From NCBI GenBank assembly GCA_964385755.1, contig CAYLPZ010000001.1, positions 1 through 64,000 on the forward strand: a stretch of DNA of 64,000 nucleotides, given 5' to 3'. A program made the translations under genes and the position numbers. The notes below the pieces were generated by a model. That model was given only the letters and a program-made list of their open reading frames with translations, was not told the origin of the DNA and did no database searches. Source of the DNA: CAG-698 sp964385755 (GTDB taxonomy: Bacteria; Bacillota_I; Bacilli_A; ML615J-28; CAG-698). Shown here piece after piece: positions 9,305 to 16,850 of this stretch. How positions within the stretch are numbered: position 1 is the first letter of the stretch; each line of letters begins with the position of its first letter.

Positions 9305-9996
9305 TAACGTAAACTCCTAAGATAAATCTTTTTTTCATTACTAACTCTAAAACTATCAATTGATTTTTGAATTGTCATTTTATGAACAAAAGGATCAAAA
9401 GATTTAGATTCTATTTTTTCAATAATATCATCATAGTTAAAAATAACTAAATAACTATAGTACCAAGCAAGAGCCATTTTCACATAGTAATGATCAGATT
9501 TAACTTTTTCCAACATTACTAAATCCTCTTTATTAAAATTATCTTTAACTAAATAACTAAGCATCATTAATATCGCAAAACGAACAGTAAATGGATGATC
9601 ACTTTTCAAATATTCATAAACCTTTATACGTAATTTATTTACATGTTTCTTAAAACAATTAGGTTTAATGGTATCAGTTACTTCCCAGTTATCAGCATAT
9701 GGGATAAACTTATCAAGACAAGAAAAAACTATATCTACATCTTTTATCATACTTATCATATAACCATGAATAATATTTTCTTCTAAATACTTATGAGGAA
9801 GAGAGTCCATAAACTCTTCTATTTCCTCTTTTGAATTAATACTTATTAATTCTTTTGTAAACACTTTTAACACAGGTAATTTTATTCCAAGAATACTCTT
9901 TAGTGGAATACCTGGTAAAAGCGATGAAGAAAAACTTTTGTAAGTGTAACTACCATTATCTAGTAAGTTTTTTAATTCATTTTCTAATGTTTTCAT
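9304..9996 (-). CDS. DNA alkylation repair protein (AlkD-like HEAT-repeat glycosylase)
   Basis: 230 residues, all-helical. LGIKLPVLK, IPYADNWEVTDTI and FTVRFAILMMLSYLV correspond to the HEAT-repeat core of AlkD/AlkC-type N-alkylpurine DNA glycosylases, with the conserved W-D pair in DNWEVTD that faces the lesion. First gene of the operon with nrdG, the 641-residue protein and lemA. The only start signal is an ATG six bases after a TATAAT box, with no SD, so the transcript may be leaderless. The function is assigned by family; activity here is inferred. Confidence 0.8.
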   Translation of the reverse strand: MKTLENELKNLLDNGSYTYKSFSSSLLPGIPLKSILGIKLPVLKVFTKELISINSKEEIEEFMDSLPHKYLEENIIHGYMISMIKDVDIVFSCLDKFIPYADNWEVTDTIKPNCFKKHVNKLRIKVYEYLKSDHPFTVRFAILMMLSYLVKDNFNKEDLVMLEKVKSDHYYVKMALAWYYSYLVIFNYDDIIEKIESKSFDPFVHKMTIQKSIDSFRVSNEKKIYLRSLR

Positions 9997-10002
9997 ATAT
10001 TA

Positions 10003-10031
10003 ATTATAACACAATTTACTTTGTTAGTCTA
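10003..10031 (-). promoter_or_regulatory. Promoter of the alkD-nrdG-lemA operon
   Basis: Minus strand: TAGACT (10031-10026), 17-base spacer, TATAAT (10008-10003). Only six bases separate the -10 box from the ATG at 9996, so the expected +1 falls on the A of the start codon. Confidence 0.65.
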
Positions 10032-10064
10032 TAATTACAAATAGTTCATAAAAATGATATCAAA

Positions 10065-10105
10065 AAAATCATCCAAGAGTTGTATGCTCAAGGATGAGAT
10101 TAGTT
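10065..10105. terminator. Imperfect hairpin after the hsdS remnant
   Basis: AATCATCC...GAG pairs with CTC...GGATGAGATT (10068-10100) with small bulges; the minus-strand exit is a seven-T run (10062-10068). It could end transcription coming from the hsdS remnant. The rest of the gap up to 10263 is AT-rich and I see no gene in it. Confidence 0.5.
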
Positions 10106-10263
10106 TTATTATTTTAGTTTTGTAAGCATTAGATTTAAATATAAATAATTTTTAATATCATTAACATATATGCTTGCTTATTATCACTAATAAAAGTGTA
10201 TCTTAGTTCTTTAGGTTATTTCAACCATTGTTTAAAATGGAATTCCTTTATATTCATACTATA

Positions 10264-10930
10264 CTAATTACCTCTACATAATGGAAAAAATTCTTCTATT
10301 TTTGTAACAATACGCTTTTGTTCTTCAAGAGGAGGGAGTGGAATTAATAATTTTTCTACTTGATTTAAGTAAAATCCTTTTTGAGCAGTTCCGGTAGAAT
10401 TTGAACCCATGAATCGTTGAATATAAGCTGAATCAAAGACACATTTAATGTAAGTGTTAAGTGTCAATGTTGTTATAACGGAAACACTTCTTTGAAATGA
10501 TAGATTTAAAATGCCATCATAAATACAGCTTCGTCCCATAGTTCCAACAATAGTAAATAAAATATCACCTTTTTTAAGATGCGTCCTTTGATTTTCAATA
10601 TCAAAAACATCTTTTGTTAAATACCTACTCTATTAAGTTCGCAAACCTTGTCTTTATTAATATTAATTGCAGATACCATAAGAAATTCCGTCTTCTCATT
10701 AATTTCAGAAGGAGGATTATGGTCTCCATCAACTATTTTTGAACAAATATCTCTAAGTCTTACCCATTTCCAAGTTGAAGGTATTTCAAAAGGAATCTCA
10801 CTTTCTTCAATAGCTGGAAGTTTTTTTTCTTGATTTTACCTTGTTTGATTAGTTCTTGTTTTTCTTGTTGAATTAACTTGAATAAATCTTCGCCAGTGCC
10901 TTATTCAGGGCGTTGTTCTACAAGTTTTCC
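10264..10930 (-). pseudogene. Type I restriction-modification specificity subunit (HsdS) remnant
   Basis: Pieces of one HsdS reading frame are recognisable: a start-proximal VEQRPE-(stop)-GTGEDLFKLIQ (TAA at 10901-10903), a frame break in a run of eight T at 10821-10828, the first target-recognition domain (EIPFEIPSTWKWVRLRDI, then VDGDHNPPSE), a second frame break near 10621, then GDILFTIVGTMGRSCIYDG and the closing IPLPPLEEQKRIVTKIEEF. The second target domain and roughly the first 30 residues are missing, and no hsdM or hsdR is nearby. One stop and two frameshifts make it a pseudogene. Its upstream end abuts the GC-rich acquired block at about 10926. Confidence 0.85.
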
Positions 10931-11124
10931 TTCTCATCGATCGAATCCTTATGAACCTTATATAAGAACTCTTCAGCTTCACTTTCGTTTGCCAAAACAT
11001 ATACGCCGGCGATGTCATCATACTTGTGCTGCGAACTATAAATAATCCCACTAGTAAGGCAGATTATAGCAATTATCGCGGAAGAAAAAATTGCTATCTT
11101 TTGTCCGCTTTTTTTACTTACCAT
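10918..11124 (-). CDS. Small membrane protein of unknown function
   Basis: About 68 residues from the ATG at 11124 (MVSKKSGQK), which follows the ATPase stop by 26 bases; an upstream in-frame start would overlap the ATPase. One hydrophobic helix (IAIFSSAIIAIICLTSGIIY) is followed by a soluble tail with YDDIAGVYVLANESEAEEFL. SD is weak. The end coincides with the junction to the hsdS remnant, so the C-terminus may be truncated. GC content is higher than the surrounding chromosome. Function unknown. Confidence 0.45.
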   Translation of the reverse strand: MVSKKSGQKIAIFSSAIIAIICLTSGIIYSSQHKYDDIAGVYVLANESEAEEFLYKVHKDSIDEKENL

Positions 11125-11150
11125 TATTAATCTTTTGATACTTTCGGAAA

Positions 11151-12341
11151 TTACATCAACAACCAATCCGCAATATCAACGATCCTCACTCCCTCGTACT
11201 GATACTCATCGTGCCAAGTACGGGCAATTACCATCTTGGGATAGGCATCCTTGATTTGAAGTAATGGAGAAACCTCACGTTCAAAGGTCTTATCATCACT
11301 GATGTTGTCAGATACCTGTATATAAATCTTTTCATTGCGCTTTATGGCAACAAAGTCAATCTCTTTCTTGTAGAGTACGCCGACATAGACCTCGTATCCT
11401 CTGCGGAGCAGCTCTATCGCAACCACGTTTTCAAGGATTCTGCCGTAGTCCATATTCTTCGTGCCGAGCTTAGCATAACGGAATGTGTGATCGCTCAGAT
11501 AATACTTGTCGTTGCTGAAAAGATACTTTTTGCCTTTGATATCGTATCTGCGGACTTTATAAAAAGCAAAGGCGTTGCACAAATACTGCATATACGAGCT
11601 AATGGTAACATGGTTGACTTTTTCCTTTAAGCCGCTGAAAGTGTTCGTAATGTTTCGTGCCGATGTCAGATTGGAGATATTATCCATAAGAAAATCCACA
11701 AGTCTATCCATCAACTGCATATTGCGGATTTTATATTTCTTGCGGATATCACGGACAATCAATGTATTAAAAACATAGGCAATGTAATCATATTTGGCTT
11801 CTTGATCTTTATAGAGATAGGAGCCAGCCATGCCGCCCTCAATCATATACTTATCAACGGCAGTATACTTGTCGCTGTAACCAAAATACTGCATATATTC
11901 GCTGAATGAGAACGGAAATACCTTGATTTCAAATGTTCTTCCTGTAAACAGCGTAGCAAGATCGGAACTCAAAAGGAAAGCGTTTGAGCTGGTGATATAA
12001 ATATCAAACTTTTCGGATGCGTGCAGACCGTTGATTGCTTTCTCGAAGTCGGTACACATCTGAACTTCATCAATCAAAACGAAGTTCTCTTTGCCAGCCA
12101 CATACTGAGAATTGATATAGTCGTATAAAGGTCTGTATTCAAGCAGATGGTCAAACTCCGGCAAGTTGAAATTGATTTGAATGATGTTGTGGTCGAGTAC
12201 ATTCTGTTCGATATGATTTTTGAACGCTTCGAGCAACTTGGATTTTCCGCTACGACGAACACCCGTAATTACCTTAATATCCGGAGTTCCGATTACATTG
12301 ATAAGTTTTTCTAAATATTGATTTCGAGCTATAAGTTTCAT
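11151..12341 (-). CDS. ATPase with DUF4143 domain
   Basis: 396 residues. P-loop TGVRRSGKSKLL near residues 24-35, Walker B FVLIDEVQM, sensor-like ITSSNAFLLS, then FSFSEYMQYFG and a C-terminal half of the DUF4143 type with the PD-(D/E)xK-like ENVVAIELLRRGYEVYVG...EIDFVA. This widespread family of archaeal/bacterial ATPases has no firm biochemical role. SD GAGGTGG lies six to eight bases before the ATG. Codons are GC-richer than neighbours (for example many CGG, GCG, CTG on the coding strand), which marks it as acquired. The gene looks intact and has its own promoter. Confidence 0.88.
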   Translation of the reverse strand: MKLIARNQYLEKLINVIGTPDIKVITGVRRSGKSKLLEAFKNHIEQNVLDHNIIQINFNLPEFDHLLEYRPLYDYINSQYVAGKENFVLIDEVQMCTDFEKAINGLHASEKFDIYITSSNAFLLSSDLATLFTGRTFEIKVFPFSFSEYMQYFGYSDKYTAVDKYMIEGGMAGSYLYKDQEAKYDYIAYVFNTLIVRDIRKKYKIRNMQLMDRLVDFLMDNISNLTSARNITNTFSGLKEKVNHVTISSYMQYLCNAFAFYKVRRYDIKGKKYLFSNDKYYLSDHTFRYAKLGTKNMDYGRILENVVAIELLRRGYEVYVGVLYKKEIDFVAIKRNEKIYIQVSDNISDDKTFEREVSPLLQIKDAYPKMVIARTWHDEYQYEGVRIVDIADWLLM

Positions 12342-12363
12342 GGCGCACCACCTCTCGAAAAGT

Positions 12364-12414
12364 ATTATACCGCATTATTTTACCATTTCCAATATATTTT
12401 CAAAAATGGTAAAT
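12364..12414 (-). promoter_or_regulatory. Promoter of the DUF4143 ATPase with overlapping palindrome
   Basis: Minus strand: TTGGAA (12392-12387), 17-base spacer, TATAAT (12369-12364). A palindrome with arms TTTACCATTT (12379-12388) and AAATGGTAAA (12404-12413) covers the -35 and the sequence upstream of it, a layout expected for a repressor site. Confidence 0.75.
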
Positions 12415-12462
12415 AGAAATTTACAAATTGGTTTCATTTATCGACTGTCTAATTGAATTATA

Positions 12463-12490
12463 CCCGCAGGAATATTGCTACTCCCACGGG
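12463..12490 (-). terminator. Weak hairpin downstream of the DUF6061-like gene
   Basis: CCCG/CGGG arms with partial inner pairing lie just after the stop of the small gene at 12501; there is no T-run, so termination is uncertain. Confidence 0.3.
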
Positions 12491-12500
12491 CAATCGCATG

Positions 12501-12749
12501 TTAGCATTCAAACGGTTTGTACTCTGTTACAGCCTTTAGATAGGCTTCGGGGTTGCCACCCAGTATCAAATCAGCGTATGCCATTGGGTCATTGTAGATA
12601 AGATAGTCAAGCTCTGACCGCTGATACATATTGTATGCCACCTCGTTTTCAACCGCAATGGTATCAATGGCAATCATAGTGCCGTCTGAGAACTTCAGCT
12701 CCACGCAGACCATATCAAAGTTAAACTCGCATGATAATAGACGTTTCAT
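12501..12749 (-). CDS. Small DUF6061-like protein
   Basis: 82 residues (MKRLLSCEFNFDM...), with ELKFSDGTMIAIDTIAVEN and QRSELDYLIYNDP, a pattern I recognise from small proteins of unknown function (DUF6061) carried on mobile elements of Clostridia. SD GGAGGA lies about seven bases before the ATG. Base composition matches the adjacent DUF4143 ATPase rather than the host, so both probably arrived together. No function can be given. Confidence 0.75.
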   Translation of the reverse strand: MKRLLSCEFNFDMVCVELKFSDGTMIAIDTIAVENEVAYNMYQRSELDYLIYNDPMAYADLILGGNPEAYLKAVTEYKPFEC

Positions 12750-12785
12750 GATAATTCCTCCGTGATTTCAAGTGTTTTGAGATGG

Positions 12786-12828
12786 AAAAAGAACGATACT
12801 AAGTCTTTCGACTAGCATCGTTCTTTTC
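12786..12828. terminator. Strong hairpin, bidirectional terminator-like
   Basis: Arms AAAAGAACGAT and ATCGTTCTTTT (12787-12797, 12817-12827) with inner CTAAGT/ACTAG pairing. On the minus strand it is followed by five T, so it may end serS transcription before the acquired genes. Confidence 0.7.
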
Positions 12829-12848
12829 GTAGCTGTTTTCCAATCCTG

Positions 12849-12895
12849 TAAGACAGATGCCGTAAAATTATGATTTTTACGGAATTACTGTCTTA
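12849..12895. repeat. Nested two-arm inverted repeat at the edge of the acquired block
   Basis: Outer arms TAAGACAG (12849-12856) and CTGTCTTA (12888-12895) enclose inner arms CCGTAAAA (12860-12867) and TTTTACGG (12875-12882). No T-run follows. It lies just past the serS stop codon, at the outer limit of the GC-richer segment. Confidence 0.6.
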
Positions 12896-12916
12896 TCGGC
12901 ACACGGGAAATTGCCT

Positions 12917-14203
12917 CTATTTTTTAGGTTTTAAAACTGTTTTTCCACCCATGTAAGGTTGTAATGCTTTTGGTACACTAATTGTACCATCTTCATTATA
13001 ATTATTTTCAATCACCGCAATCAATCCTCTTGGACTTGCTAGAACAGTATTATTAAGTGTATTAACTAAATAAGTGCCATTTTCACCTTTTGAACGAATT
13101 TGTAGTCTTCTTGCTTGCGCATCACCAAGAGTTGAGCAGCTACCAACTTCAAAATATTTTTGTTGTCTTGGTGACCATGCTTCAATATCACATGATTTAA
13201 CTTTTAGATCTGCTAAATCACCACTACAGCACTCTAATGTACGTACTGGTACATCTAAGCTTCTAAAGAATTCTACAGTATATGTATACATCTTATGATA
13301 CCAATCCATTGCTTCTTCTTGTTTACAAATAACAATCATTTCTTGTTTTTCAAATTGATGTACACGATAGATTCCACGTTCTTCAATTCCATGAGCTCCA
13401 ACTTCTTTTCTAAAACATGGAGAATATGAAGTTAAGCAAAGTGGTAAATCTTTTTCAGGGATTATTTGATCTTTGAAACGACCAATCATTGAGTGCTCAG
13501 AAGTACCAATTAGATATAAATCTTCTCCTTCAATCTTATACATCATTGCACCCATTTCTTCAAAAGACATTACACCATTTACAACATCACTATGAATCAT
13601 AAATGGTGGAATACAATAAGTAAATCCTTTATCAATCATAAAGTCACGGGCATATGAAAGCATAGCAGAGTGCATTCTAGCAACATCACCACACAAATAA
13701 TAGAACCCATTACCTGATGTTCTTCCAGCACTTTCCTTATCTAAACCATTAAGTTTACTAATTATATCCGCATGATATGGTATTTCATACTCAGGTACAA
13801 AAGCTTCACCAAATCTCTCATTTTCTACGTTAAATTCATCATTTTCACCAATTGGTACAGATGAATCAATGATATTAGGAATAACAAGCATCTTAGTACG
13901 TAATTCTTTTGATAACACTTCTTCTTCCTTTTCAATATCAACAAGTTCTTCATTAATTTTCACAACTAATGCTTTAGTGTTATTTGCTTCTTCAATCTTC
14001 TTTTCACGCATTAAAGCACCAATTGATTGACTTAATGAATTACGATTCTTACGTAGTTCGTCACCTTGTTGTTTCAACTTTCTGATTTTCCCATCTAATT
14101 CTATTACTTCATCGACTAAAGGAAGTTTCTTGTCTTGAAATTTCTTTTTAATATTCTCTTTTACTATTTCTGGGTTTTCACGTATAAACTTAATATCTAA
14201 CAT
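12917..14203 (-). CDS. serS: Serine--tRNA ligase
   Basis: 428 residues, the usual length. An N-terminal coiled-coil arm (residues about 30-105, DGKIRKLKQQGDELRKNRNS) binds the tRNA; the class II core has TSEHSMIGRF, the motif 2 stretch CFRKEVGAHGIEERGIYRVHQF and motif 3 GSCSTLGDAQARR plus NNTVLASPRGLIAVIENN. SD AGAGGA is eight bases upstream of the ATG. No T-box leader fits in the 47-base gap to the esterase gene upstream, which may be cotranscribed. Confidence 0.96.
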   Translation of the reverse strand: MLDIKFIRENPEIVKENIKKKFQDKKLPLVDEVIELDGKIRKLKQQGDELRKNRNSLSQSIGALMREKKIEEANNTKALVVKINEELVDIEKEEEVLSKELRTKMLVIPNIIDSSVPIGENDEFNVENERFGEAFVPEYEIPYHADIISKLNGLDKESAGRTSGNGFYYLCGDVARMHSAMLSYARDFMIDKGFTYCIPPFMIHSDVVNGVMSFEEMGAMMYKIEGEDLYLIGTSEHSMIGRFKDQIIPEKDLPLCLTSYSPCFRKEVGAHGIEERGIYRVHQFEKQEMIVICKQEEAMDWYHKMYTYTVEFFRSLDVPVRTLECCSGDLADLKVKSCDIEAWSPRQQKYFEVGSCSTLGDAQARRLQIRSKGENGTYLVNTLNNTVLASPRGLIAVIENNYNEDGTISVPKALQPYMGGKTVLKPKK

Positions 14204-14250
14204 ATATATTTCCTCTTTTTATTAATTAATTTTATTTATTTTAGCACATT

Positions 14251-15138
14251 TTATTTTTCATTGCAATTCTTTAGAAACATAATTCGCTTATGAAATGATT
14301 CTTTTACTATTTCTGATGATGTGCATGCATCAAAACCATGAATAGTACCAAGTGGCATTTCAATTTGTGCACCAACTTTTTTGCCATAATAAATTCCTTC
14401 ATCACGAAGACAATCATATTCTGCTACTTCAACATATGTTTTAGGTACATTTGTTGGAATATTTGTAATAAGTGATTGATATGGTTCACTTCCTATGTAT
14501 AACTGCCACATTTTTTTATTTTTAACAGAATTCCACACAGGAGTGTCAGTAAATTTATTTTTCGATTCTGTTTGTAAATCTCTATCAACAACAGGGTAAA
14601 TTAACATTTGTTTTGTTGGAATATCGTAATCATCAATACACTTTTTATGTGTAACTGCGATAGCAAGATTACCGCCTGCACTGTCTCCGCCTACAAAAAT
14701 ATTATTAATATTTAAAATACCTTTATTTTTACAAACATATTCATAACAAGCAAGACAATCGAAATATGGTATTGGGTATTTAAATTTAGGGGCTAAGCGA
14801 TAATCAACGAAGACAACTTTAATATTTGCGTAAGAAGCATAGTCACAACACATTTGATATTGTGCAAAAACAGCTTTATAAATAAATCCACCACCATGAA
14901 AATATACTAAACAGTTTAGTATTTCATTTGTATTTTTTGGAGTAATAATATACAATTTTACTTTGCTACCATCAAAAGAATTAAAGAACATTTCATCTAC
15001 TAAGACATTACTGTTATTCATTCCCTTTGGTAAATTATCTATTACTCTATTACCAATTGGTAAAAGTGGTTTTGCCATTGGAGCACTTATTATTGTCAAT
15101 TTTTCAAAATCTTTATTAATATTATATTTTTGTTTCAT
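14251..15138 (-). CDS. Alpha/beta hydrolase, HSL-type esterase
   Basis: About 295 residues from ATG 15138 (MKQKYNINKDFEKL). The oxyanion motif YFHGGGFIYK and nucleophile elbow VGGDSAGGN identify the hormone-sensitive-lipase/acetyl-esterase group; the late VEVAEYDCLRDEG and GTIHGFD supply the Asp and His of the triad. No signal peptide, so it acts on short acyl esters in the cytoplasm; true substrate unknown. There is no SD; the -10 box lies seven bases before the ATG, so translation may be leaderless. The frame extends 12 codons further upstream, but those overlap the promoter. Confidence 0.85.
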   Translation of the reverse strand: MKQKYNINKDFEKLTIISAPMAKPLLPIGNRVIDNLPKGMNNSNVLVDEMFFNSFDGSKVKLYIITPKNTNEILNCLVYFHGGGFIYKAVFAQYQMCCDYASYANIKVVFVDYRLAPKFKYPIPYFDCLACYEYVCKNKGILNINNIFVGGDSAGGNLAIAVTHKKCIDDYDIPTKQMLIYPVVDRDLQTESKNKFTDTPVWNSVKNKKMWQLYIGSEPYQSLITNIPTNVPKTYVEVAEYDCLRDEGIYYGKKVGAQIEMPLGTIHGFDACTSSEIVKESFHKRIMFLKNCNEK

Positions 15139-15145
15139 GATAAAG

Positions 15146-15174
15146 AGTATACCACAAAATAAAAAAATATACAA
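15146..15174 (-). promoter_or_regulatory. Promoter of the esterase gene
   Basis: Minus strand: TTGTAT (15174-15169), 17-base spacer, TATACT (15151-15146); seven bases then separate it from the ATG at 15138. Confidence 0.6.
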
Positions 15175-15348
15175 AAGTAAATTATTATTAATTTAATCAT
15201 TTATCACATATCTAAAAAATACTGTTCTTCTTTTTAATTTCCTATAATTTTTTCTATTACTACAACTAAAATATTTTGCCATTAAGTATGTTATAAATAA
15301 ATATATATATTTATTTATTTAAAAAAATAAATTATATCTAAATATTTA

Positions 15349-15377
15349 TTGCAAAGAATTCTATCTAGTTATATAAT
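15349..15377 (+). promoter_or_regulatory. Promoter of the MATE exporter gene
   Basis: TTGCAA (15349-15354), 17-base spacer, TATAAT (15372-15377). The start site would be near 15384, with the SD AAAGGTG (15390-15395) and ATG at 15402 downstream. The sequence from 15179 to 15348 is A/T-rich and shows nothing else. Confidence 0.65.
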
Positions 15378-15439
15378 TATATGACAAAAAAAGGTGTTAA
15401 AATGGAAAAAAGTATTTCTCAAAAAAATATGAAATAGAT

Positions 15440-16795
15440 ATGTGTTCTGGTAATTTATTTAAAAAGATTATCGTCTTTTGCATTCCTTTAGCTTTGATGG
15501 GAATGTTACAATTATTATATAACACAGCAGATTTAATCATAGTAAGTAACTTTAGTGGTGATAGTGAAGCACTAGGAGCAGTAGGTTCAACTTCTTCACT
15601 GATCAACTTAATTGTCAACTTATTTATGGGTTTATCAGTTGGTACTAATGTTATTTGTGCGAAGATGTATGGTGCTAAAAATTATGATGGAATGAATAAA
15701 GCAATACACACTTCTATTTTATTAAGTTTAATATTTGGTATTGTAATGGGTTTATTTGGAATTATTTTTTGTGATGCACTTTTAAATATGATGTCAAACG
15801 ATTTATATTTATCAAGGGTATACTTAAGAATATATTTTATTGGTCTTCCTTTTAATATGGTCTATAACTTTGCTTCCGCAGTTATGCGAGCTGTTGGTGA
15901 CACTAAACGTCCACTTTACTATCTTTCTTTAGCTGGAATTATTAATGTTATTTTAAATTTAGTGTTTGTCATCATCTTTGATATGAGCGTTGCGGGGGTG
16001 GCACTAGCTACTGTTATTTCTCAAGTAATTTGTGCCTTCTTAGTAATTAGAGCATTAATTAACTCTAAAGAACCTTATAGACTTAATATAAAAGAACTAA
16101 AACTACACAAAAAAGAAATGATTGATATTATAAGAATAGGACTTCCTGCTGGTATCCAATCATCAATTTTCGCAATCTCTAATGTAATTATTCAATCATC
16201 TGTTAATAAGTTTGGCACAAGCGTAATGAATGGTAATTCTGCCGCATCAAGTGTAGAGGCTTTTGTCTATGTGGCGATGAACTCAGTTTACCACGCAGCC
16301 TTAGCTTTCACTGGACAGAACGTCGGTGCACAAAAATCAAAAAACATTACAAAAGTAACGATTTATTCGTTAATAATCGTTACAATGATTGCGATAATTC
16401 TTGGTGGTACGTTATTTATTTTTGGTAAAGAAGCATTATGGATTTACACAAAAGATCCTACCGAAATTGATATTGGTTATATTAGACTACACTATTTATG
16501 CTTGCCATATTTCTTATGTGGTATTATGGATGTTATGGTAGGTGTACTAAGAGGACTAGGTTATTCGACACTACCAATGATTGTTTCAATAGTTGGTGTG
16601 TGTGGCATAAGGATAGCTTGGATTTATGGTTATTTCTACCCAAGAACTGATTTCTTAGATTATAATGATTTAAATATGCTTTATATATCATATCCAATCT
16701 CATGGATTATTACATTTATTATTCATTTATCAACATATCTTGTTAAATCAAAACAAAAATTCAAAGAAATAAATAATAAATTAATTATTGAATAA
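15440..16795 (+). CDS. MATE family efflux transporter (start probably frameshifted)
   Basis: 451 residues from the internal ATG, about 12 membrane helices with the two-fold MATE layout (MCSGNLFKKIIVFCIPLAL..., IRIGLPAGIQSSIF). It would export drugs or metabolites using an ion gradient. The proper start seems to be ATG 15402, which has the SD AAAGGTG, but that frame stops after 11 more codons. If the run of six A at 15406-15411 had seven, the reading would be MEKKYFSKKYEID joined to MCSGNLF, the usual N-terminus of this family. So a one-base loss, phase variation or a sequencing error is likely. The ATG at 15440 has no SD. Confidence 0.85.
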   Translation: MCSGNLFKKIIVFCIPLALMGMLQLLYNTADLIIVSNFSGDSEALGAVGSTSSLINLIVNLFMGLSVGTNVICAKMYGAKNYDGMNKAIHTSILLSLIFGIVMGLFGIIFCDALLNMMSNDLYLSRVYLRIYFIGLPFNMVYNFASAVMRAVGDTKRPLYYLSLAGIINVILNLVFVIIFDMSVAGVALATVISQVICAFLVIRALINSKEPYRLNIKELKLHKKEMIDIIRIGLPAGIQSSIFAISNVIIQSSVNKFGTSVMNGNSAASSVEAFVYVAMNSVYHAALAFTGQNVGAQKSKNITKVTIYSLIIVTMIAIILGGTLFIFGKEALWIYTKDPTEIDIGYIRLHYLCLPYFLCGIMDVMVGVLRGLGYSTLPMIVSIVGVCGIRIAWIYGYFYPRTDFLDYNDLNMLYISYPISWIITFIIHLSTYLVKSKQKFKEINNKLIIE

Positions 16796-16850
16796 AAAAT
16801 ACTGTGATTTATTCCAAACATATTGTTTAGCATAAATCACAGTTTTTTAT
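16795..16850. terminator. Bidirectional terminator between MATE and ATP-grasp genes
   Basis: A perfect 12-bp stem ACTGTGATTTAT (16801-16812) / ATAAATCACAGT (16832-16843) with T-runs on both sides serves two convergent genes. Confidence 0.9.

Larger units (their letters stand above)
10926..12900. mobile_element. GC-richer acquired segment
   Basis: Between the hsdS remnant and serS the sequence is clearly richer in G and C than the rest of the window, and codon use changes accordingly. It holds a small membrane protein, the DUF4143 ATPase and the DUF6061-like gene, all on the minus strand. No integrase, transposase or clear direct repeats at the ends were found, so it is a genomic islet rather than a recognisable element; the left end cuts the hsdS reading frame. 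Confidence 0.6.

Noticed and set aside
12074..12262. Second minus-strand frame inside the DUF4143 ATPase gene
   Set aside because: Out-of-frame shadow of the Walker region; no SD.
14204..14250. T-box leader for serS
   Set aside because: The gap is only 47 bases, too short for a T-box and its terminator.
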